From JAKFEE01 sp036675815 (GTDB taxonomy: Bacteria; Pseudomonadota; Alphaproteobacteria; Rhodospirillales; Magnetospirillaceae): a DNA stretch of 64,000 nt. Each line of letters begins with the position of its first letter. Position 1 is the first letter of the stretch. The notes beneath the pieces are model-generated. The model saw only the letters and a list, made by a program, of their open reading frames with translations. It had not been told where the DNA came from and did not search any database. The stretch covers positions 1 to 64,000 of the forward strand of contig JAKFEE010000001.1 in assembly GCA_036675815.1 (NCBI GenBank). The letters run 5' to 3'. This document shows, piece after piece, positions 58,171 to 64,000 of the stretch. Made by a program: the position numbers and the translations under genes.

Positions 58171-59548
58171 TGGCCCCGTATCCCAGCGCCCACCGGAAGT
58201 ATTGCGGCCAGAAGCTGGCCACTTCGGGAAAGGCCCGCATGATCATGGCGACGTCCCGGCTGCTCTCCAGATAGTCCGGGTCGAGCGTGCGCCGGTAGTG
58301 GTGGTAAGCGAGCATCAACCCGGAGGCGCGATGCGGCTTGAACATGGCGTTGGGCGCCAGATACTCGGGATGGCTGCTTTGCCAGCGCGCCCCGTCGAAT
58401 GTGTCGGTGGTGTTCGCGAACTCGTAATGCTTGACCGGCGACAACAGCTTCTCCTGGAAGAAGGACCAGCCGTTGTTGATCAGCGTCAGGTAGCGGCTGC
58501 CGCTCAGCAACGCGATTTCGATCCACGGATACAGGGTGTAGACGTGGTAATGCAGCGCGTCGCGGCGGATGTAGTCGATGCTCTCGCCGACGATGGCAGC
58601 CCTCGGCATGGCATGGATGGCCGGATCGTAGGGCAGGCTCAGGGTGCCGCCGCCGCCGTCGCTGCCGCCCGCCAGCGGGATCGTGGTCGTGTAGAGCCGC
58701 GTCCGGTTCGAGCCCGAGAACCAGGTGTTGCTGTCAACGGTATAGCTGCCGTCCTTGCCCTGCGTGTTGCCGGACACCACGAACGCCGTCCCGGCCGGAA
58801 ACTGCGTCCGGTAGTCGCCCGAGATGTCGAAGTAGCCGCCGGCCCGGTTGGCCGCGACGACGGCATGCGAGGCCGGATAGGTGATCGCGGCATTGCCGGC
58901 CGGGAAGTTCTGCGCGGCGAAGGCGTCGATGTCGTTCAGCAGCGCGTTCTTCGCCGCCGTGTCGCCCTGCACCTCGTATACCCACAGCAGCACCTTGTAG
59001 TGGTGCGTCCACCAATTGCCGTAGCGGGTGGTGCCCTCGCCTTCGACCATCTGCGCGCCGAAGTTCCCGGCCGCCGCCTCTTCCTTGGCGACCCGCAGCC
59101 GCTGAACCCAGGCGTCGACGTCGGCACCCTCGGCCGCCGTGAAGGTCGCCCGCCGGCGCTTGATGACCTTCAGCAGCCACTCGAAATTGGTTTCGTTGAT
59201 CGGCTTGCCGTCGGGATAGTTGGTGCGGCACCACGCCACCACGAGGTCCTGGACGCGCGTCAGATGCTCGGCCTCGCCCGAGTATTCGTAATACTGGTCG
59301 ATCACGGGGAGGTCGCGGCGGAGCTGCGTGAAGCCGCCGCGCGTGGCCACCACGTCCGGATCGGTGATGTCCGGCTCGCCCTGCGAGCGCAGGGTGTCCA
59401 CCGGCATGGGCGCGGTCGCCTTGAACTGCTTGGCGAACTTCTGGAGGCGCTTGCGCTGGACGTTGTACCAGGACAGGTCGGTGTTGGTGCTGGGCAGCGC
59501 CGCCGCGGCGATGGGCGCGTCAGTGCCGAACCATGCGGTCTGGATCAT
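58163..59548 (-). CDS. Alginate-lyase-like (PL5 fold) protein in the tail-hub locus
   Basis: A 461-aa protein with an all-helical alginate lyase-like domain. The two active-site regions are recognisable: GNWWTHHYKVLLWVYEVQGD (residues 177-196, Asn/His) and YIRRDALHYHVYTLYPWIEI (326-345, Arg/Tyr/His). Between them is an inserted beta-rich module of about 80 residues (GGYFDISGDYRTQFPAGTAF, VVSGNTQGKDGSYTVDSNTW), similar to small beta modules in phage fibre proteins. The PL5 assignment is by motif and topology. No signal peptide is present, as expected for a virion protein. It overlaps the preceding gene by 4 bases and the following by 8, so it is part of the tail operon. Likely a depolymerase for capsular or alginate-like polysaccharide. 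Confidence 0.72.
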   Translation of the reverse strand: MIQTAWFGTDAPIAAAALPSTNTDLSWYNVQRKRLQKFAKQFKATAPMPVDTLRSQGEPDITDPDVVATRGGFTQLRRDLPVIDQYYEYSGEAEHLTRVQDLVVAWCRTNYPDGKPINETNFEWLLKVIKRRRATFTAAEGADVDAWVQRLRVAKEEAAAGNFGAQMVEGEGTTRYGNWWTHHYKVLLWVYEVQGDTAAKNALLNDIDAFAAQNFPAGNAAITYPASHAVVAANRAGGYFDISGDYRTQFPAGTAFVVSGNTQGKDGSYTVDSNTWFSGSNRTRLYTTTIPLAGGSDGGGGTLSLPYDPAIHAMPRAAIVGESIDYIRRDALHYHVYTLYPWIEIALLSGSRYLTLINNGWSFFQEKLLSPVKHYEFANTTDTFDGARWQSSHPEYLAPNAMFKPHRASGLMLAYHHYRRTLDPDYLESSRDVAMIMRAFPEVASFWPQYFRWALGYGANA

Positions 59549-61182
59549 GGCCCCTCGATTTCCTGGAAAAACGGCCGGTTCATGTTGGAAACGAAGCACC
59601 GCCCGTCGGCCGTGACCGCCATCGGTCCGGGCCAGACCTCGGTCTTGAACTCGGCGAACTCCTCGAGGTTTTCCTCGGTCACTTCGTAGCTGTGCGGCAT
59701 GACGATGCCGTCGCCGTAGTGGACGTTCTCCGTGACCGTCCGCGTCCGATAGGACCGGCGCAGCAGCTTCACCCGGTTGCCGTACAGCAGCGAGACGAAC
59801 ACCGTCCCCTTGTCGTCGCTGGCGTTGGCCGCGGCATAGGCCGGCCATGTGCCGCTGTTGCGCCACGACAGGGCGTAGCCGGAAGGGTTGACGATACCCA
59901 CGACGTCGCTGCCGGAAACCGCGAACCAGATGCGCTGGTCCACCGGGTTGTAGGCCAGCCCGCAGGGGAAATACTTGCCGGCGCCGCTGGCGATGTTGAT
60001 CCGCGCCATTTCCTCCTGGTTGGTCGGGTTGAACCGAACGATTTCCGTGGTGCAACTGATCCACAGCTTGCCGTCGGGATGCTTGGCGATCGCGTAGGGC
60101 TGGCCGGCCATGGGATAGGTGGCCACCGCGTTGTTGGACACGGTGATGCGCGTGAGCTGGTCGAGCCACGGATGCGTCACCCAGACGTGGCCGTAGTCGT
60201 CGGCGATGATTTCGTGGGGGTAGATGCCCACGGCGATGGTCGCCACCACGCTGTTGGTCGCCGGGTCGATGCGCTGGACGTAGCCATCGGCCAGGCAGGT
60301 GACGAAGATGTGGCCGGTGGAGGGCTCGCAAGCCAGGCGCCAGGGCTGCGCCTTCAGCGAGCCGATATAGCTGTCCGCGTTGCTGCCGTCGCGCCCGATC
60401 ACCGCCTTCGGTCTGAACTGCGACGGCTCGAACCGCGTCACCGTGCGTTGCAGGTTGGACACCATGAAGATGTCGCCGGTGCTGCCCAGCGTGATGCCGC
60501 CCGCATTGTCTTCGCCCCAGCCCGCACTGAGCCGGCCGATCAGCTCGAAGGTGAAGTTCGGGATGCGCAAGCCGTAGTCGTTGAGGTGGAAATCCTCGAT
60601 CACCACCACGGCCTGGTCACGATAGGCGGGCACCTCGCCGTTGCCCTCGTGCCCGGTGATCGTCGCGTCCGGGTCCTGGTCCGGCAGCCCGAGATAGAAC
60701 GTGCCCGGCGCTTCGTCCTTGCCGTGCTCGAAGACGTCCCACACGAGGTTGCTGTCCGCCCAGATGCGGCGAACGCCGGAAATCGGCCCTTCGCCCATCG
60801 AGATGGCGAGGTCGGCATAATAGTGGTAGCTGGTGGTGGTGGTCGTGACCGACCCGCCGCCACCCTTGCCGCCGCCCTGCGTCTGGCTGGTGGTGACGAC
60901 ATCCTCGCGGATCGGCGCGGCCCAGATCACGTTCCCGGAGATGCGGCCGCCGTAGATGATCGGCACCATCTTGCCGTAGGTGGACACCTGGACGGAGGTG
61001 TCCCCCATCCGCTGGCCTTCCTGCGCGACCGTCTGGTTGGCGGCGAAGAGCTGGCGATCGATCAGGCCGCCGATGGTCGAGCCGATCATGCCGCCGATGG
61101 CGGCCGCCGACACCCCCAGCACGGTGCCGCCGATGGACCCGCCGATCGCGGCACCCACCACGCCGAGCGCGAGAACGGCCAT
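59545..61182 (-). CDS. N-terminal tail-hub domain fused to a seven-bladed beta-propeller
   Basis: A 545-aa protein. Residues 1-220 are the N-terminal part of the GTA/phage tail hub: a Gly/Ala-rich hydrophobic start (GVVGAAIGGSIGGTVLGVSA), GGLIDRQLFAANQTVAQEGQ, VSTYGKMVPIIYGGRISGNV and YHYYADLAISMGEGPISGVR. The rest is a beta-propeller with seven repeats of the type G-x-(I/V)-(F/W)-(V/I)-(S/T)...(I/V)-(R/K): GDIFMVSN, GHIFVTCL, GHVWVTHP, GKLWISCT, QRIWFAVS, GTVFVSLL, GRCFVSNM. The usual TIM-barrel-like domain is absent. Its start shares one base with the NlpC/P60 stop, its end overlaps the lyase gene. The propeller probably binds a surface polymer. Confidence 0.86.
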   Translation of the reverse strand: MAVLALGVVGAAIGGSIGGTVLGVSAAAIGGMIGSTIGGLIDRQLFAANQTVAQEGQRMGDTSVQVSTYGKMVPIIYGGRISGNVIWAAPIREDVVTTSQTQGGGKGGGGSVTTTTTSYHYYADLAISMGEGPISGVRRIWADSNLVWDVFEHGKDEAPGTFYLGLPDQDPDATITGHEGNGEVPAYRDQAVVVIEDFHLNDYGLRIPNFTFELIGRLSAGWGEDNAGGITLGSTGDIFMVSNLQRTVTRFEPSQFRPKAVIGRDGSNADSYIGSLKAQPWRLACEPSTGHIFVTCLADGYVQRIDPATNSVVATIAVGIYPHEIIADDYGHVWVTHPWLDQLTRITVSNNAVATYPMAGQPYAIAKHPDGKLWISCTTEIVRFNPTNQEEMARINIASGAGKYFPCGLAYNPVDQRIWFAVSGSDVVGIVNPSGYALSWRNSGTWPAYAAANASDDKGTVFVSLLYGNRVKLLRRSYRTRTVTENVHYGDGIVMPHSYEVTEENLEEFAEFKTEVWPGPMAVTADGRCFVSNMNRPFFQEIEGP

Positions 61183-61598
61183 CAGTCCGCCAGTCCGGAA
61201 TACGCGAAGGCCGCGACGATGCGGTCGCGCCAGCGGTCATCAAGGGGGATTTCGACCACCCGGCCTGCGCCGGAATGGGCGTGGATCAGCGTGCCGCCGG
61301 GGCCGAGGATGCCAACGTGCTGCGGATCGCGCCGTATCCGCATCATCAGCACGTCGCCCGGCTGGAGACGGTCCAGCGGCAGCGCCACCGCATGCCGCTC
61401 GAAGCCGGCGCGCAGGGATCGTCCGTCCGGCTGGCGGCTGTACCCGCCGGCATCGGCCGTGACCAAGCCCAGCGCGCGTCCGACGCCGATCACGAGGCCG
61501 ATGCAGTCGCAGCCCACGCCCTTGGCCCGGCCCTGGTGGTGCCAGGGCGTGCCCAGCCACGTCCGGGCCTCCGCGATGATGTCGGCATGCGTGGTCAT
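61182..61598 (-). CDS. Phage NlpC/P60 family cell-wall peptidase
   Basis: A 138-aa cysteine peptidase of the phage NlpC type. Catalytic Cys32 is in KGVGCDCIGLVIGVG, the histidine is in PQHVGILGPGGTLIHAHSG, and GDVLMMRI is the conserved turn. It starts MTTHADIIAEARTWLGTPWH. In GTAs this protein is part of the tail tip and opens the peptidoglycan during DNA entry. It overlaps the DUF2163 gene by 4 bases and the hub gene by 1, a fixed order. Confidence 0.93.
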   Translation of the reverse strand: MTTHADIIAEARTWLGTPWHHQGRAKGVGCDCIGLVIGVGRALGLVTADAGGYSRQPDGRSLRAGFERHAVALPLDRLQPGDVLMMRIRRDPQHVGILGPGGTLIHAHSGAGRVVEIPLDDRWRDRIVAAFAYSGLAD

Positions 61599-62437
61599 GA
61601 CTTGTCGGCCGCCCTGATCAGGAAGTCGTTGCCGGGGACGTGCGGCTCGCCGCGGAAGTTCACGACATTGCCGAACTTGGTCTTGCAGGTCTGGAAGGTT
61701 CGGTTGCAGCCGGCATGGACCGTGTAATGGTCGCCCGGCGCGATCGCGAACCGCATGGGCAGGAACAGTTGGAACACGCCGCCGCTGTAGCCCTTCACCT
61801 CCATGCTGCGCCCGGCATTCGCGCCGGACGTCCAGGTCAGGAGGCCGTGCGTGAACCAGCCGCTGTCCTCTGTGCGGCCGCTGTCGGTGAACCGCCGGTG
61901 ATCCGTCACCGCCGTGACGGTACCCTCCACCGTGTAGCGCCTGAGCGACACGCCGCAGCGATCGTCGCCGAAGTCGGCGCGACAGGTCGGGGAGTAGACT
62001 TGGCCGACATTGGCGCTGTACGCCCCGACCATCCCGCGCAGCTCCGCGGCGAAGCCGTGGTCGCTCACCTTGACTTCGCCGATGGTGCCGCGGCGCGGAT
62101 ACAGGCAGCCGGCCGACAGGTCGGTGTAGTTCACCAGGAACACGTCCACCGTCGCCCCGTCGTAGAGCCCGGCCGACAGGTCCTCCTCGGTGATGTCGTC
62201 GGCATCCAGGACGGACTGGATTTCCAGATTGTCCACCGCCAGCGCCGCGCTGCTGCTCAGTGCCGTTGGCGTGAAGCCGGTCGCCGCCTTGTAGACTTGG
62301 CCGCCGAAGGTGATGTCCTGATCGTGGTCGGTGAAGCCCATCACCACCCCGTCCGCCCTGGTGACCCGCCACAGGGTGGCCAGGGTGGTGACGGTGCCGG
62401 CGAGGTGGTTCTTCAGGGCGGTGGACACCTGCATCAT
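61595..62437 (-). CDS. DUF2163 tail protein
   Basis: A 280-aa tail-tip structural protein. Seen are the N-terminal TALKNHLAGTVTTLATLWRV, RADGVVMGFTDHDQDITFGG, EDLSAGLYDGATVDVFLVNY and the C-terminal CNRTFQTCKTKFGNVVNFRG. Cysteines in the C-terminal part may bind a metal or an iron-sulfur cluster, as in the GTA homologue. The start at 62437 (MMQVSTALKN) overlaps the DUF2460 stop by 4 bases; the open frame goes further upstream in a different gene. Confidence 0.93.
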   Translation of the reverse strand: MMQVSTALKNHLAGTVTTLATLWRVTRADGVVMGFTDHDQDITFGGQVYKAATGFTPTALSSSAALAVDNLEIQSVLDADDITEEDLSAGLYDGATVDVFLVNYTDLSAGCLYPRRGTIGEVKVSDHGFAAELRGMVGAYSANVGQVYSPTCRADFGDDRCGVSLRRYTVEGTVTAVTDHRRFTDSGRTEDSGWFTHGLLTWTSGANAGRSMEVKGYSGGVFQLFLPMRFAIAPGDHYTVHAGCNRTFQTCKTKFGNVVNFRGEPHVPGNDFLIRAADKS

Positions 62438-63036
62438 TCGCGCACCTCCACCACCGGGATTTGCCCCCAGGTGAACATGTTGTAGTGCTCCACGCTCACC
62501 TTCATGCTGTCGGTGTCGAAGCGGGCCGGGACGTCGAATTCGCATTCACATTCCACGGCCTGCCCGTCGGCCGGCGCGGCCGTGAAGGTGACGACGCCGG
62601 TAAGGCCGCCCACGGTGTAGCCGGTGGCCAGCAGGATGCCGGCTTTCCACACCTTAACCGTCGTCAGGACCGGCTTGGTGATGTCCCGCACCGTCGCGTA
62701 GCCGCCATCGTCCACGTAGGTCTTCGCGATCTGGAACGTCTTGGTGGTGCCGTCGCCGGTGCCGATGGTCTGGCGGGCAAGGCGGTAGTCGCTCCAGTCC
62801 TTGAACCGGAACGCATGCGCCTTGCCCCGCCGCGCCCGGAAGAACGCGATCAGCCGGTCAAGCTGCACCTGGTCCTTGATGCCGTGGGCGACGTCCCAGC
62901 TTCCCCGGCTCTCCGCCCAGTTGACGTTCCGCTTCTCGCGGCCGGAGCGGACCGTGATCACGTCGGTACTGAAGCCGGGGCCGCCGGACGCGCCCCGGCT
63001 GATGTCCGAGGGGAACTGGACATCGTGGAAGGCCAT
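62434..63036 (-). CDS. DUF2460 distal tail protein
   Basis: A 200-aa structural protein, the distal tail (Dit-like) protein in GTAs and related phages. It starts MAFHDVQFPSDISRGASGGP, followed by GREKRNVNWAESRGSWDVAH, FFRARRGKAHAFRFKDWSDY and a C-terminal segment FDTDSMKVSVEHYNMFTWGQ. It lies directly behind the tape measure gene, sharing a base at 63036 with its stop, and precedes DUF2163 with a 4-base overlap. Confidence 0.94.
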   Translation of the reverse strand: MAFHDVQFPSDISRGASGGPGFSTDVITVRSGREKRNVNWAESRGSWDVAHGIKDQVQLDRLIAFFRARRGKAHAFRFKDWSDYRLARQTIGTGDGTTKTFQIAKTYVDDGGYATVRDITKPVLTTVKVWKAGILLATGYTVGGLTGVVTFTAAPADGQAVECECEFDVPARFDTDSMKVSVEHYNMFTWGQIPVVEVRE

Positions 63037-64000
63037 TACCCGTTCCTCCGCAGATGCTGTTGCAGCCGGGCCGCAAGCTCGGCTCCGATCTGCGCTTCGG
63101 AGCGGCGGAAGCTGCCGGCATCCGTCGCGTTCACATTCATGTTGATGACGATGGGCCGCTGCCCCGAGCGCCCCCCAGTTCCGCGCCGGTCATCCTTCAT
63201 GGTCACGGGGATGGACCGGCCGTCCGGCAGCGGCACGTAGGCTTCCGGTGTCCGCCCCTCGCCGAACACGGTGAGCTGCGGACTGTCGGCGATGCCGCCG
63301 TTGGCGTAAGCCTTGAGCGGCAGCGGACCGGCGGACGTCATGATGCCGCCGTTCGCGAAGCCGAAACCGCCGACGGACAGCCCGGACAGAAGGTTGGTCA
63401 TCATGCCTTCCAGCGGCTTGGTGACCATCGCGCGCAGGATAATGCGTTCGATGTCCTGGAACAGCCCTTCCAGCACGTCCCCCAACTCTTCGCCGCTCAG
63501 GATGGCATCCTCGAACGCCGTCCCGATCGCCCGGCTCAGGTCGCGATTGGCGTCCCCCAGGTCCTTGGTCTTGCCTTCGGCCCGATCCAGGGCGGCGGTG
63601 TACGTGTCCACCGCCTGGGCAGCGGCGCGGTCGAAGGTCTCGTCGTCCAGCTTGCCGGCCGACCACAGCGTCTGAAGCCGCTCCATCTGCCGTTCGAGCT
63701 GTTCGATAGGCGTCCGGGTCGCGTCCCAGATACGGGCCGCCTCGCGGTCCATCTCGGCCAGACTGTCGAGATACACCTTGACGTGCGCGTCGGCCTGGTC
63801 GAGATGTCCGGCCGCGTCGGCCACGGCCCGGTTGAAGGTGTCCTGCGAGATGGCCCCGGCCGCCAGCAGCCGTTCCAGCCGCTCGACTTCGGCTGTGTAC
63901 TTCTCCACCGGGGTGCGGGTGGCTTCCGTTACCCGCGCCCCATCGTGGCGGATCGCGTCGAGTTGGCGTTGCGTCTCGCGTTCCTGCGCGATGCGCTCGC
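63036..64000 (-). CDS. Phage tail tape-measure protein, C-terminal part
   Basis: Continues past the right edge; about 320 C-terminal residues are visible. The frame is open to the edge, so the ATG at 63908 is internal. It contains a coiled-coil repeat unit of about 68 residues seen twice: EATRTPVEKYTAEVERLERL...ISQDTFNRAVADA, then DATRTPIEQLERQMERLQTL...LDDETFDRAAAQA. A hydrophobic Gly-rich region follows (EGMMTNLLSGLSVGGFGFAN) and the C-terminal tip FGEGRTPEAYVPLPDGRSIP. It sets tail length and is the first gene of the visible tail operon. Confidence 0.9.
   Translation of the reverse strand, partial: ERIAQERETQRQLDAIRHDGARVTEATRTPVEKYTAEVERLERLLAAGAISQDTFNRAVADAAGHLDQADAHVKVYLDSLAEMDREAARIWDATRTPIEQLERQMERLQTLWSAGKLDDETFDRAAAQAVDTYTAALDRAEGKTKDLGDANRDLSRAIGTAFEDAILSGEELGDVLEGLFQDIERIILRAMVTKPLEGMMTNLLSGLSVGGFGFANGGIMTSAGPLPLKAYANGGIADSPQLTVFGEGRTPEAYVPLPDGRSIPVTMKDDRRGTGGRSGQRPIVINMNVNATDAGSFRRSEAQIGAELAARLQQHLRRNG

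Larger units (their letters stand above)
50431..64000. mobile_element. Prophage or phage-derived element (left end, runs off the right edge)
   Basis: Contains a serine recombinase with two ParB-like genes at the outer end and, converging on them, a lysis cassette and tail genes in the order (from right to left on the minus strand) tape measure, DUF2460, DUF2163, NlpC/P60, tail hub, hub-associated proteins, DUF2793, holin, endolysin, Rz/Rz1. This is the tail order of alphaproteobacterial siphophages and gene transfer agents. Capsid and packaging genes would lie beyond 64000. The exact attachment site could not be identified. Confidence 0.85.

Noticed and set aside
59533..61617. Plus-strand frame of 694 codons
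   Set aside because: Antisense to the tail-hub gene, which is supported by domain content and overlapping gene order.
1..64000. tRNA, rRNA, toxin-antitoxin and restriction-modification genes
   Set aside because: Looked for by recognisable motifs on both strands; none could be supported. A covariance-model scan would be needed to exclude a tRNA at the prophage boundary.

Overview
The window is high-GC DNA from an alphaproteobacterium, most plausibly a Rhodospirillales-type organism. Supporting this are the aerobic (CobN/CobF/CobG-type) cobalamin pathway with cobalamin riboswitches, HWE/HisKA_2-type sensor kinases, a TRAP transporter/LysR catabolic locus, and a prophage tail module of the alphaproteobacterial gene-transfer-agent type (DUF2460, DUF2163, NlpC/P60, tail hub). 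No rRNA or tRNA gene was recognised.

Region 1 (1-9.8 kb) is a copper/heavy-metal resistance island. It holds an RND efflux pump (cusA start, cusB), a cytochrome c, small periplasmic proteins, a methyltransferase, and a P1B copper ATPase (copA). Several genes are broken: a DUF2933/isoprenylcysteine-methyltransferase remnant and a Spy/CpxP-like protein with frameshifts. A near-identical 17-bp motif lies upstream of both the cytochrome/cusBA unit and copA, suggesting a common metal-responsive regulator.

Region 2 (9.9-11 kb) is a graveyard: an IS5-type transposase tail, an orphan three-repeat type I-E CRISPR array and a 151-bp copy of the 3' end of the LysR gene found 25.7 kb to the right.

Region 3 (11-28 kb) is the cobalamin cluster. 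On the minus strand, riboswitch 2 precedes cobW-cobN-cobH-cobI-cobJ, then cobL-cobE-cobM-cobB, and riboswitch 1 precedes cbiM-cobF-nnrS. cobK sits in antisense orientation between cobJ and cobL and shares a CATG start with cobL. cobO-cobQ run divergently and end in a cobC pseudogene. Region 4 (28-29.5 kb) continues the debris with a fragment of a phage DUF2793 gene and a broken 3' piece of sbcC.

Region 5 (29.5-36.7 kb) is a catabolic unit: a TRAP transporter (dctP-dctQ-dctM), an alpha/beta-hydrolase-fold protein without its serine nucleophile, a RidA protein and a molybdopterin oxidoreductase, with a divergent LysR regulator. Region 6 (37-50 kb) is a signalling and envelope/stress island: a pentapeptide-repeat protein, a GAF-HWE kinase, an SLC13/TrkA-C permease, a PRC-barrel-like protein, a response regulator, a giant CheB-CheR-PAS-HWE sensor (frameshifted), a DUF2254 protein, and then a run of small plus-strand genes that includes a cold-shock protein.

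Region 7 (50.4 kb to the right edge) is the end of a prophage or related element. A tightly overlapping serine recombinase-ParB-RepB-like trio converges on a lysis cassette (nested Rz/Rz1, endolysin, frameshifted holin) and a tail module. The most unusual feature is the tail-hub locus. It appears divided into an N-terminal hub domain fused to a seven-bladed beta-propeller, a separate alginate-lyase-like protein, and a C-terminal hub protein, all in overlapping genes. This looks like a swappable polysaccharide-recognition and degradation tail tip.
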